A DNA stretch of 64,000 nucleotides, from assembly GCA_003971905.1 (NCBI GenBank), contig RSEE01000024.1, positions 682,001 through 746,000 on the forward strand, read 5' to 3'. Below, in pieces: positions 21,249-31,856 of this stretch. This stretch comes from Moniliella sp. 'wahieum'. Lineage: Eukaryota > Basidiomycota > Moniliellomycetes > Moniliellales > Moniliellaceae. The notes below the pieces were generated by a model that was not told the origin of the DNA, did no database searches, and worked only from the letters and a program-made list of their open reading frames with translations. A program made the position numbers and the translations under genes. The stretch's first letter is position 1. The number at the start of each line of letters is the position of its first letter.

Positions 21249-24222
21249 ATGGACCCACCACACTTTATCCTGCCCCTGCGCTTCAAGCCGGTACGCCCCC
21301 CGATCCCCCTAACTGCGTGCCATTGTCCGCCAGCCTGCTAACCGTCGGCGTCTGAGCAGCAACCGCAACCGCAACCGCAACCGCAACCGCAACAACAACC
21401 ACAACCACACCCGCTTCCGGCACCATCGTCCTCTTCCTCTCCCGCCTCTCCCCGGCTCCAGGATACGATTGCCTCGTTGGTGCGCACCTGGCGTGCCTGC
21501 CACGCGCTCACCAACGCCCTCGAGGAGGGGGAACGGTTTGAGTATGGTTCCTGGCGCATGTGGGGCATGGCGTCGCGTCGACGGCCGCTGTGCCCATCTC
21601 CCCCACCCGTTGCTACAGAGGAGGCGCAGACGACTACCACCACTCCTACCAGCGTTGTGGGCGAGGATGGGCGGAACCAACGTCGGCGCCTGCACCGCTC
21701 CTCCAGCTCGGAATCCCACGTCAGTCTCGGTGCCAGTCGCGGTGGACCCGATCCCAGTCCTGGACCCAAGTCCAATCCGCGCAAAAGGGCAGCTAAGTAC
21801 CTTGTTGAAGTCGAGTGCGATTGTGGAATGGACCTACCCGGATCCAACATTGCGTTTGGCCTCAATTCAGCTAGCACTCCGCCCCAACCGGATCTGGGGC
21901 CCCTATGGGAAGGCCACGAGTTTGACATTGAACAGTGGCTTTCTCTCCCGCTTGACGTTCCTCCCATACCACGGGACAATCCCCGCCCGGATCCAGGCGA
22001 GCGGAAGCGACACGAGCTGCCCGGGACGCAGGACAAGGGTCAGGGCACCAACGCGGCCGCCGGCACGATCGCGGTACCGGTAACGTGCAGTTCGCGTTGT
22101 GAGCATGGTGATTGCTGTCTCAAGACGCTCAGCAGCGGGTCCCAGAGCTCGGGAAGTAGTGCGTTGGGCGAGTCTGCTGGCCCACGCAAACGCTTGTGGA
22201 CCGTTCACCCTGCATCGCAGGACACAGCCAAGGCGGGCGCCGAGTCGGACGCTGCGCTGGCGTTGCATCCGAGCCCGATGCCGGCCGAAGCGGGGCTCGA
22301 GGTGCAGGCGGTTGGGCCTCAGGTCCCCCTGCCCAAGGGCAAAGAACTCTTTCCCACCCACCTTCCTCCCCGCGCCCGGCGTTGAGTGCAGATGACTTGA
22401 TGCGCGAGTTCCTCCCATGGACCGAATGCCCCCCTTCCAGCCCGTCCCGGCTGAAAGCTGCTCCTCCCTGGCACAGCTGATGGTGCCTCCGCCCGGAGGG
22501 GGCGGATGCGGGACTGGTTCCCGACCTGCTCACTGCCACCTCAGCCACGCACACAACCACCTCGTCCCGCTCGGCTATCAGCGCACCAGAGGGCCAGGGC
22601 CCCGCTGAGTCTTCTCCAGGGAAGCTTGCCATATCCACATCGGTTCCACTCAATCGAAAGGGAACGGGACGACAAGTCACCCGCTATGCTCAAGCACCCC
22701 AAGCGGATGCTGACCGCCCCCATTGTTCCAACTGCAACTCGTCGCGCACCCCGTTATGGCGTCGTGACCCTGAGAACAGGCTGTTGTGCAATGCTTGTGG
22801 CCTGTTCCAAAAGCTGCACAAGAAGCCGCGACCGATTACGCTCAAGACAATGTACGAGCATCATCCCCAGTGCGTTGCGCCCAACGCGCACCAATGTCGC
22901 GTGCACGGATGCAAGTTTGAGCCAGACAAGAATCCCCAGACGTGCGCCAATTGCGGGACGGCGACCACTCCGTTGTGGCGCAAGGACGACAAGGGCAAAC
23001 CCAACTGCAATGCGTGCGGGCTGTGGTGGGTGCTGCACAATACCCCCCGCCCGCTCAAGATGCGCGTGGACAAGATTCGCAAGCGCAATCGGATCGACGA
23101 GAGCCGAGGGGCAAGCCTCAGACCAAGCCGCCGCCCAAACCGTTGGCCAAGACGCCCGGAAAACCACCCGGCAAGACTCCCGGCAAGACTCCTCCCTCTA
23201 CCGCCGACTCGCCAGATCCTTTGGGCACGCCCTCCACTTCCGTCCTCCCTTCCCATGTCCCCTCCCCAGCCCCTGCCTCCAGTCCCTCTCCGTACCCTCT
23301 CTGGCCTCCCCGCCGGCCCCGAGCCCTGCGACCGGTCTCGCCGCCAGCATGGAGCCCAGTATGTCTGCTGCTTCCGTATCGGAGATACCGGTACAGCCCA
23401 CCTTTGCCAATCTCCTTGCCATGGTCGGTCTCGGTTCACCCCAAGCTCAAACACCCCCCGCACCCGGCGCTCCTGCCCCTCAGCCTCCTCCGCCCCCACA
23501 GTCGGCAGGAGGCCCATCTTACCTCCTTGATTCCCAGGGAGGCATCCCGCTGCTAGCCACTCGCTCGAGGGGGGGTTGTCGGTCCAGTGCCCCCACACTG
23601 GGCAGAACTGGTTTGTGCCCCAAGGAAACGAGGAGGCGTCTCTGTCCCACCCGCCATCGCAACCTCCAGCCCCACCTGCCCCCTCGGCTCCCGTTTCAGC
23701 TGCCGCGCCCGCTGCGCCCGCGCACGCTCCAGCCCCGTTGGACCTCAACCTGCCGTTCGGGGTGAACTTTAACCTGCCCACCCTGGACCCAGTTGGGTTC
23801 CCTTACCTCGACCCTACCGCTTCGTGGCCCATCCACCTTCCTATGCAGCACCCCCACACCCCGCTCTGGCCCACCAGATCTGCCTCCACCCCTTCGGGCG
23901 AGACGCCGCCCGCTGCGCCCGCGGGCGCTGGCAGTGCGCTGGGCGAGGCGATGGTGCCAGACATGAGCAAGCCCGAGGCAGCGTCGCCCGTACGCAGTGC
24001 GCGCGGCGTCCCCGTGGCCGACCGCGCGGGTCGCGGGCACAAGGACGACGCAAACCCTCGGTTCCGCGCCGCCGTTCGTCCCTGTCCCAGCCGCCTGCCG
24101 TGGGCCCCGCAGGCGCAGCGCAAGAGCAAGAGCAAATGCCAGCGCTGTCGACGCCCAGCGTCGGCCTGTCGTCCTCGGCCTCGCTCGTCGAGGCGTTCCG
24201 GCGACTGCAGCGGTCCGAGTAG
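21249..24222 (+). CDS. GATA transcription factor, AreA-like, with two zinc fingers
   Basis: Exon 1 (21249-21290) encodes MDPPHFILPLRFKP. A 69-bp intron (GTACGC donor, CTAAC, GAGCAG acceptor) ends at 21359. Exon 2 begins with a Gln-Pro run and then a motif like the fungal DUF1752 segment of nitrogen GATA factors (LEEGERFEYGSWRMWGM). Two class-IV GATA fingers follow, at about 22724-22798 (CSNC-x17-CNAC) and 22943-23019 (CANC-x17-CNAC). The second is trailed by the basic tail RPLKMRVDKIRKRNR typical of AreA/Gln3. A Pro-rich C-terminal half ends in ASLVEAFRRLQRSE. The gene would regulate nitrogen use or a related nutrient programme by binding GATA sites. At least three small frame jumps occur (near 22380, 23105 and 23570). 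DUF1752 with two fingers is unusual; see findings. Confidence 0.88.
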
Positions 24223-24686
24223 CCCCAGCGCAGGGTTTTGTGGGCCAGGGCGAGGGGGAGCCCAGCCCATGCGTCGGTTCTGCTCCGCTAATCTATCTAT
24301 CAGACCCAGTATGCGTGGCGCCGCAGGCCCCAGCATAAGCAGCGCGTAGCCGCCAGTGGGACGGGGTGGCACGGTCGGTCGGGCGCCGCTTAGCGCTTAC
24401 GTCAGAGGCGGGGCTGTGCGGCGAGCTGGGCGAGGTTAGGTAAGCGGCGCCGCAGCAGCGCGTGCGGTGAAAGATTGAGAAAAGGCTGATTACCGCCAGC
24501 TGGGCTGAACGGGTGAACGTTCGTTGAACGTTGAGCCACCGTGATCGCCACGCCGCTCGAGGGAAGCTTCAGCTTCAGGCAAGCAGGCAGGCAGGCAGGC
24601 AGGCAGGCAAGCAGGCCAGCAGGCAAGCAAGCACGCCCACTCGCAGCTGCGCGCTCCCCACTGCCCATCGCTCGCCAGAGCATGCC
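24223..24686. other. Intergenic region upstream of the FHA gene
   Basis: No gene. Contains a TTAGCGCTTA motif at 24391-24400, a TGA-ACGT pair at 24513-24534 and a GCAG/GCAAG tetranucleotide tract at 24578-24632, just upstream of the FHA gene start. Confidence 0.6.
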
Positions 24687-26312
24687 ATGGCCCGCCCACA
24701 CCTCCTGGCCACGCCTCCGTCTCTAGCCCCGCCCGCCCCCGCCTCCGCCCCCGCCTCCACCCCCGCCATGCCGGCGCCCTACCCCTCGACCTCATCTACC
24801 CCGCCATCCAGCTCTACTCGGTCGACAACACCTTCTTCCCCAAGCAAATCCACCTCGCCTCTGGCCCGAGGGGCGAGCCATCCCACATCCGCATCGGCCG
24901 ACAAACCAACAACAAGACTGCGCCTTCCCCACAAATGCTACTTGATTCCAAGGTGCTCAGCCGCACCCATGCCGAGATCTGCGGGACCAGGACAGGTATG
25001 GATCAAGGACGTCAAGTCCCAACGGCACATTATCAATGGCGAGCGCCTCCTCAGTGCCGATGGGCATGAAAGTGATGATTTTGAGCTGCACAACGAGGAC
25101 TTGGTCGAGTTTGGCATCGACATTACCGGTGAAGACATCAACACCATCGTGCACCACAAGGTGGCGTGCAAAGCCAGTATTAACCGAGCAGACGCGCTTC
25201 GTGCCCGGGAAGAATTCACACGACTCGACGGGCATAGCGACCCCCGGACCCCCCGCATCGGAGAGGGCATCGTCCCCCGCTCCTTCGACCTCTCATGCGC
25301 TTGCAGGCGAACTGAAAAAGTCGCGTGAAACTGCGCTGACGATGGACCAGGCGCGCCAGGAAATGCAAGATGTCCATCAGGCTCTTGCGCATGGCTCCGA
25401 CCCTCCGACCCGCTCGCCCAGCCAACCCACCAACATCTCGTCCCCGCCATGGAGGGAAAGCCAGAGCCCGACCCTCACCTGGCGCAGGACCTAGCTGCTC
25501 TCCACAACACGTTGGAGGCAGTGCAGAACGCACTGCAAGCCCAAAACGAACGCATGGTACTGCTTGACACCACTGCCATCCAACAGCAACAGATCGAAGC
25601 CGACTTGGCCGACTTGCGCCTGGCGGTGGAAGAAAGCGAACGCGCTCAAGTGGATATGGACGACACCAGCTCCGTTGCTAGTTTCTCTACTGTTACCGAA
25701 GACACCCCGCTCCCGCGCCGCTCTCTTCCTAGTGAAGGGGTGGCCAAAGTCAGCGCATTTTTGCAGCAGCACGCCCAGAACGGGAAAGGCCGGGAAGCAG
25801 AAACAGAGGATGAGGACACTGAGGACGAGGATGCCGATGAGGTGGAATCTCTTTCCTCCCCAGGAGCCCCCCCTGACCTGCCACCTCACCTCAGGGAATC
25901 GTACCCGGGAGGCGCAGTGGTTGCGTGCTCGGATGTGGATGCGCGCCTGGCAGTCCTGGAAGGCGTATATGCGTCCCAAACCAGTCGAAAGGAGCTTTCA
26001 ACACGGTTAGCCACCCTGGAACTGGCCCAGGCTCACGCCACTGCCTCGCGGCGCGAGTGGCAAGAGGAACAAGAAGCGCGATGGCAAAGTTTTGCAAGTC
26101 AATTCGCGCCGTTCCTTGCACAGGCACAGGCACCCAGCCATTCGCCTCTTTCCTCCTCCACCATGGAAACCAGCACGTACAATGGCGGTACCACGGGCGC
26201 CACCAGCCCCCTCCCGCCTCCAGAAGCAGAAAAGACGATGCCATTCCCTTGGGGCGTTAGTGTGGCTGGAGTGGTGCTGCTTGTCTGGTGGATGGCGAGG
26301 GCGCAACCTTAG
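24687..26312 (+). CDS. FHA-domain, coiled-coil, tail-anchored protein (SLMAP/Far9-Far10 type)
   Basis: The N-terminal FHA domain (about 24790-25160) shows LYSVDNTFFPKQIHLASG, the strand HIRIGRQTNNKTAPSP, the phosphopeptide-binding SRTHAEI, and then VWIKDVKS with an NG-type turn before INGERL. The middle is Glu/Gln-rich and predicted coiled coil (LAALHNTLEAVQNALQAQNE; later LEGVYASQTSRKELSTRLAT). The extreme C-terminus is one hydrophobic segment (WGVSVAGVVLLVWWMARAQP), a tail anchor. This order matches SLMAP, Far9/Far10 and PRO45, STRIPAK-complex subunits at the ER or nuclear envelope that bind phosphothreonine. Small frame jumps lie inside the FHA region (two at short homopolymers near 25018-25035) and near 25290. 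The start is the ATG in GCCATGG and is moderately uncertain. Confidence 0.82.
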
Positions 26313-27883
26313 TCTCCACTGTTCCCCCCCCCCCGGCAGATGGCGCCTTGCCCTGCCTTGGCTGGCATCTTGAACGACATCCTCTCCTCTCCTATCCCTG
26401 TTCCTACTGGCACGACCTCCGGCTCCTCAGTCCTCAGTCCTCAGTTCTCAGACCCAGCAGATCGCATGCCCTCATACACGTGCTCGGCACGCTGCACTAT
26501 CGACACTCATGTACTGGCTGGGCTCATGCACTCATGTACTTTCCGTGTGCACGTCCTCATGTACCCATGTGGTACCTACGACCTCTTACCTCGATCGGCT
26601 GCCCCGTACCTAAGCTGTAAACGTTATAGGCTCTACCTACTCCGTATATCTCCCCAACGCTCTCTGCGTCTCTCGGCAACTTGTCCTGGTTGGATTATAA
26701 TTTGCATTTCACCCTCGTTGCCTTGCAAGGCCTAAGGCCGGATATGCCTCGACTTTCCACTTGACCAACTTCACTCGTCGCGCGACGGTACGGAGTAAGA
26801 ATTGGCGCGGCAAGTGCGAACCAAGGGCGTGGAAAGTCAGCGAAACGATCGGCAATGGAATAGAGGAAAAAGAACGCGGCATCAGGGAAAAAAGGGTGTT
26901 CGAGAGAGAAGAAATATGTGGCTGACTGGAGGCGCCACTAGGCCCCCCCACAACCCAGTTTGCTTTGGCAACACGCCCGCCGTATCCACCAATACCGCCG
27001 ACACCCATACGGCGGACGGTGATGTATGAAGCGCAGAATAATGGATTCAAATGACGCTGCAAGGCGAGGGACTGGCAGTGAGACCGTAAAAGAGAGAAGA
27101 GCGGCCTCTTTAAAAGCGCTCATCTTCAGCGTTTGGACAAAGATTCGGCCAAGTGCTGGGTTTATAGGATGACGAGAAGACTGCCAAAAGCATCTGGAGA
27201 CATGCCCAAGGTCCCTTCCACCCGCTGGCCATGATGCGCGGCGACACGGAGCTCCTGTGCCACCTAGATGGCCAAACCATGTGTGATTTTCGACCACCCG
27301 ACTCAAATGAAGAACTCAAGTCGGTCGGAGTCTCACGTGAATCGCATGGGAGGTGTGGTCGATCGCGCGCATGCTTACTGCGTTGGTTGGTACCCCTTCG
27401 CCCCCTCCAACCGGGATACGAATTATTAGCGTCGGGAGCCAGAAGGTCTGACCTGTCGGCGCCGCCATGAGGCATCAGCGCATCAGCCTCCGACAGTTGG
27501 TGGGCGCATCTTGGCAGCGCTGAAGCTTGAAGGTCGAAGCGAATCACTGTGTGCCTAACGGGCCTTGCTGATTGGATAAATGGGTTGGGAGATGGAGTCG
27601 ATGATCGATGAGCTAAGCATCAGCAGAGCGCCATGATGCATGATGCAAGCTATGCATGCGTGACATGTGACAAGAGACATGTGATGCATGCGAGGTACAG
27701 TCAAAATGACTGGACGGGCCAATTCCGCAGCACTGCTGCTTGAAGCCGCACCAGACCGGAGACACAGTTTTATTGCGCCAGGGTTGGGTCAGTGCAAGCT
27801 AGGGTTGGCACCCGCTGCCTGCCTGCGCGAAATCGGCAGCTGCGTGCTACGCCCCGCCGCCCACGTCCATCCAATCGCTCGCA
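26313..27883. other. Intergenic region and eL38 promoter
   Basis: No gene recognised between the FHA and eL38 genes. A TCAGTCCTCAGTCCTCAG triple lies near 26428-26447. The last 300 bp carry heptamer units and TAGGGTT-like boxes, listed as the eL38 promoter. Confidence 0.55.
27601..27808 (+). promoter_or_regulatory. eL38 upstream heptamer cluster and TAGGGTT boxes
   Basis: TGATCGATGA at about 27602, TGATGCATGATGCA at 27634-27647, TGACATGTGA at 27661-27670 and GTGATGCATG at 27681-27690, followed by CAGGGTTGGG near 27779 and CTAGGGTTGG at 27799-27808. The combination of TGA-TGCA units about 240 bp upstream with TAGGGTT boxes repeats what is seen upstream of uL2. The role as ribosomal-protein regulatory elements is inferred. 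Confidence 0.5.
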
Positions 27884-28242
27884 ATGGTAAGTGGCTGCTT
27901 CCTTCTGGGAATCGTCCATGTTCCTGTTCCTACGACGGTACTAACCTGCGCGCACAGCCTAAGCAAATTACCGAGATCAAGCAGTTCCTCGAGGTGGCAC
28001 GCCGTAAGGATGCGACCGCGGCCCGGATCAAGACGTCGATTGTGAAGCCCTCGAAGGCTGTGTCGTCGACCGGCAAGAAGAGCAAGAAGTCCAAGAAGGG
28101 GGACAACACGGTGTACAAGTTCAAGTTGCGGACAAGCAAGAACCTCTACACGCTTGTTCTCAAGGACGCTGAGATTGCTGCCAAGATCAAGCAATCCCTG
28201 CCCCCTGGTCTCGAAGTGACCGAGATTGCGCCCAAGAACTAA
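27884..28242 (+). CDS. RPL38: 60S ribosomal protein eL38
   Basis: Exon 1 is only the ATG (27884-27886). A 71-bp intron (GTAAGT donor, perfect TACTAAC branch site at 27939-27945, CACAG acceptor) ends at 27957. Exon 2 (27958-28242) encodes [18 protein letters not shown] through [14 protein letters not shown], matching the eL38 pattern of ITxIKxFLxxxRRxD at the start and [12 protein letters not shown] at the end. Total 95 residues against about 70-80 in most species. The extra length is a Lys-rich insert ([12 protein letters not shown]) in the middle. No frame jump. An intron directly after the initiator codon is common in fungal ribosomal-protein genes and often matters for expression. Confidence 0.96.
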
Positions 28243-29653
28243 GTGTCTCGCTCGTCTTGTCTTGTGTTTCGGCTGGATCGGGATGGATCTCGCGTCGCGA
28301 GCACTCTTCCTGCCCGTTGCCCACGCACGCCCTTCGGCACGTTGGGAAGTATGCCTACTATTAGACCCCATGTCACCCCCCCCTCCCCCCCTGCCCTCTT
28401 CCCTCTTCAGACAGAGACGGGGGGTTCATCTTTGCTCTGCAATGCAAAACTCCGCGCTGGCGGGACGAAGCAGCTGTCCCTTCTTTCCCTGCGTGTACTT
28501 GTAGTCGGATTAACCCATGGGTGTGATGGCCGCGACCCATTGGCTGGCGAAACCCCTGTCCCTTTGCCCTTCGATATAAAGAGGCCGTACTAGGCTGCAG
28601 AACCCCCCGTTGCTTCCCTCTACACTCGGTAGCGTCGTGGTAACCCGAGGTCGTGACCAATGAGCCAAGTCAATAGGTTCGATACCCAAATGGGTCGTTG
28701 TTTTACTGTCCTGGGCTGCAGCTTGACGGGCAACAGAGCAGGGCTGTTAGGCCAGTGAGAGGCCCACGAAAGCTAGCTTCTAAGGCACTTGGATGTGCCG
28801 GCCGAGACAGTGCCGCGCGTAGTGAAACAAGTCGATGTATGTGGTATCGGTGGTTGTGTGGGAGCGAGCGTGGTGGACAGAGAAAGAGCATGCCAGATAG
28901 TCTAACCATCAATATATCTGCGTGCATTAGCGCTGGGACGACGGACTGTCGCACGAGAAGCGGGTGATGAAGGTTTCTTGGCACCCCCCTCCTCTGGCTG
29001 CTCTTGTCTTGTCGGCGTCCAAGTGACATGAGACGGTACCTGTGGCAACTGATGTCTGGAAGTTAAAAGCCTCATCGGTTACATGCTTCAAACCAACTTC
29101 GACGACGATGAAGGAGAGAGCAGTGATTAATGATTCACCACTGTGGCCCGTCAACTCGAACGCACGGACGCACGGACGCACGGACGCACGGACGCACGGA
29201 CGCACTATAGTAGAAGGACGAAACGTCGAGTCCTGATTAATGATTAGATTATGCATTATGGTCGATGATGGTCCTCGCAGATGATGCAATCGCACGCGTA
29301 GTCGCGGTCAAAGCCCCACCCAACGACCTCTACGGGCCAACTGTGAGGCGCGTGAGGCCAGCCGCGACCAAGCCTGCGCGCCTGTGGCAAAGGGAAACCA
29401 CGGAGTTGAGAAAACGCTGCAGCTTCATCAAGTGGGTCTGAAGCTTGAAGACGGAGAAGTACAGGAGTCTGACGGACCCTGCCGGTGGCCACACGGACGA
29501 GTCACCCGGCATGAGAACCGTCAATTACGCTGCTTGCGACTAGGCGTTGTGGTGGGGGCTCATTAATCACATGCATTCGAACGACACCTGAAATTGCGCG
29601 GAACGGGCCGGTGGTTTGGCGAAACGGGATGGCGCAGCTGCGAGATGCATCGT
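28243..29653. other. Intergenic region between eL38 and HSP70
   Basis: No gene recognised. Contains a 41-42 bp CACGGACG octamer repeat near 29161-29206, and TGATTAATGATT motifs at 29126 and 29237 (the TTAA version of the heptamer). The GGTTCGATACC sequence near 28676 resembles a tRNA B box but no cloverleaf can be drawn. Confidence 0.55.
29161..29206. repeat. (CGGACGCA)n octamer repeat
   Basis: Five to six head-to-tail copies of an 8-bp unit. No associated gene. Confidence 0.9.
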
Positions 29654-29858
29654 GAAATATTTCGAAACGAGTCGAAGCTTCCCTCTCAGTCCACCCTGTT
29701 CGAATTGCGGTGCGTTACGTCATGGCTTGCCCCGCTCGTCGCTGTCCGAGGCAGGGCGAACAGAGCCGAACCAAGCAGCACCACCTTCGACTGTCTGGAG
29801 TGGAAGCTTGTTGGGCCGAGGCGGGCCATGACGTGCACGCCGGCGTGGGCATATATAA
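29654..29858 (+). promoter_or_regulatory. HSP70 heat-shock elements and TATA box
   Basis: Alternating GAA/TTC pentamer halves at 29654-29682 (GAAATATTTCGAAACGAG, then CGAAGCTTCC), as bound by heat-shock factor Hsf1, lie about 250-280 bp upstream of the HSP70 start. A clear TATATAA box sits at 29852-29858, about 75 bp upstream of the ATG. Confidence 0.65.
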
Positions 29859-29933
29859 CCCGCCTTCCTGACAGGGTCGGTTCCCCTCCTCCCCTCCCAT
29901 CCATCTCCTCCTCCTTCTTCCCCTCTCTCCATC

Positions 29934-31856
29934 ATGACCAAGGCTATCGGAATTGACCTCGGCACCACCTACTCGTGCGTCGCCGTCTGGCAAAACGACC
30001 GGGTCGAGGTGATTGCCAACGACCAGGGCAACCGCACAACTCCTTCTTACGTCGCCTTTACCGATTCGGAGCGGCTGATCGGCGATGCTGCCAAGAACCA
30101 AGTGGCGATGAACCCACACAACACGGTGTTTGATGCCAAGCGGCTAATCGGACGCAAGTTTTCCGATGCGGATGTGCAGTCGGACATGAAGCACTGGCCC
30201 TTCAAGGTAATTGATGTGGGCAGCAAGCCGGTGATTCAGGTCGAGTATAAGGGCGAGACCAAGACGTTCACCCCTGAGGAAATTTCGTCCATGGTGCTGC
30301 TCAAGATGCGCGAGACGGCCGAGGCCTACCTCGGTGGCGATGTCAAGGACGGTGTCGTGACGGTGCCGGCCTACTTTAACGACTCGCAGCGCCAAGCTAC
30401 CAAGGACGCCGGTGTCATTGCCGGTCTCAACGTGATGCGCATCATCAATGAACCTACCGCGGCTGCCATCGCCTACGGTCTTGACAAGAAGACTGAGGGC
30501 GAACGCAACGTTCTCATGACTTGGGCGGGGTACCTTTGATGTCTCCCTGCTTACCATTGAGGAGGGTATCTTCGAGGTCAAGGCCACTGCGGGTGACCCA
30601 TTTGGGTGGCGAGGACTTTGACAACCGTCTCGTCAACTTTTTTGTGCAAGAATTCAAGCGCAAGAACAAGAAGGACCTTACCACCAACGCTCGTGCCCTC
30701 CGCCGCCTGCGCACCGCGTGCGAGCGCGCTAAGCGCACCCTTTCTTCGGCGGCTCAAACTACCATCGAGATTGATTCGCTGTATGAGGGCATTGACTTCT
30801 ACACCTCCATCACCCGTGCTCGGTTCGAAGAGCTGTGCGGTGACCTGTTCAGCCACACCATCGAACCGGTCGAGAAGGTGCTGCGTGACGCCAAGGTCGA
30901 CAAAGGTCAGGTGAACGACATTGTGCTTGTGGGTGGCTCGACACGTATTCCGCGTGTGCAAAAGTTGCTCTCAGACTTCTTCAATGGCCGTGAGCTCAAC
31001 AAGTCGATCAACCCAGACGAGGCTGTTGCCTATGGTGCCGCGGTGCAGGCTGCCATCCTGTCGGGTGATACGTCGGAGAAGACCCAGGACTTGCTGCTGC
31101 TCGACGTTGCGCCTCTGTCGATGGGTATTGAGACGGCCGGTGGTGTGTTCACGCCGCTCATTAAGCGCAACACGACGGTGCCTACCAAGAAGTCCGAGAC
31201 GTTCTCTACCTATGCGGACAACCAGCCGGGTGTGCTGATCCAGGTGTATGAGGGCGAGCGCGCCCGCACCAAGGACAACAACCTGCTGGGCAAGTTTGAG
31301 TTGTCGGGCATCCCGCCCGCCCTCGTGGTGTGCCGCAAATCGAGGTGACGTTTGATGTGGACGCCAACTCGATCCTCAATGTTTCGGCGGCGGACAAGTC
31401 GTCGGGCAAGTCGCAGAAGATCACCATTACCAACGACAAGGGCCGTCTGTCGAAGGAGGACATTGAGCGCATGGTCTCGGATGCTGAGAAGTACAAGGCT
31501 GAAGATGAAGAGGCCGCGTCTCGGATCAGCTCCAAGAACGGTCTCGAGTCGTATGCGTACAACCTGCGCAACTCGCTCAACGAGCAGGGCGTGTCCGACA
31601 AGCTCGATGCCGCCGACAAGGAGAAGCTTGACAAGGCCATCACCGAGACGATCGAGTGGCTGGACAACTCCCAAGAGGCATCTAAGGACGAGTACGACGA
31701 CAAGCAAAAGGAGCTCGAAGGGATTGCCAACCCCATCATGCAAAAGCTCTACGCTGCTGGCGGTGCTCCTGGTGGCGCGGCCCCGGCGGTTTCCCAGCAG
31801 GCGCTGCTCCCGGCGCGGGCGGGGACGACGGCCCGTCGGTCGAGGAAGTCGACTAA
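29934..31856 (+). CDS. Cytosolic Hsp70 chaperone (SSA type)
   Basis: ATP-dependent chaperone. The nucleotide-binding domain begins [17 protein letters not shown] and carries the phosphate loop DLGGGTFDVS (seen across frame jumps) and [16 protein letters not shown]. The substrate domain contains [20 protein letters not shown] and [15 protein letters not shown]. The C-terminus is Gly/Ala-rich and ends in EEVD, the TPR-cochaperone tag of cytosolic Hsp70. No intron. Four small gaps break the frame: near 30516-30531 (two gaps), near 30597, near 31322 and near 31785. The last two, and one near 30529, are single-base losses at G or C runs. Because every residue on either side is conserved, these are almost certainly assembly errors and not decay. 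HSE-like sites and a TATA box lie upstream. Confidence 0.97.

Noticed and set aside
28660-28700. tRNA gene suggested by GGTTCGATACC
   Set aside because: No matching T stem, A box or acceptor stem could be drawn.
29934-31856. HSP70 as a pseudogene
   Set aside because: Full length, all motifs conserved, EEVD end present; losses are small and often at base runs, so error is likelier.
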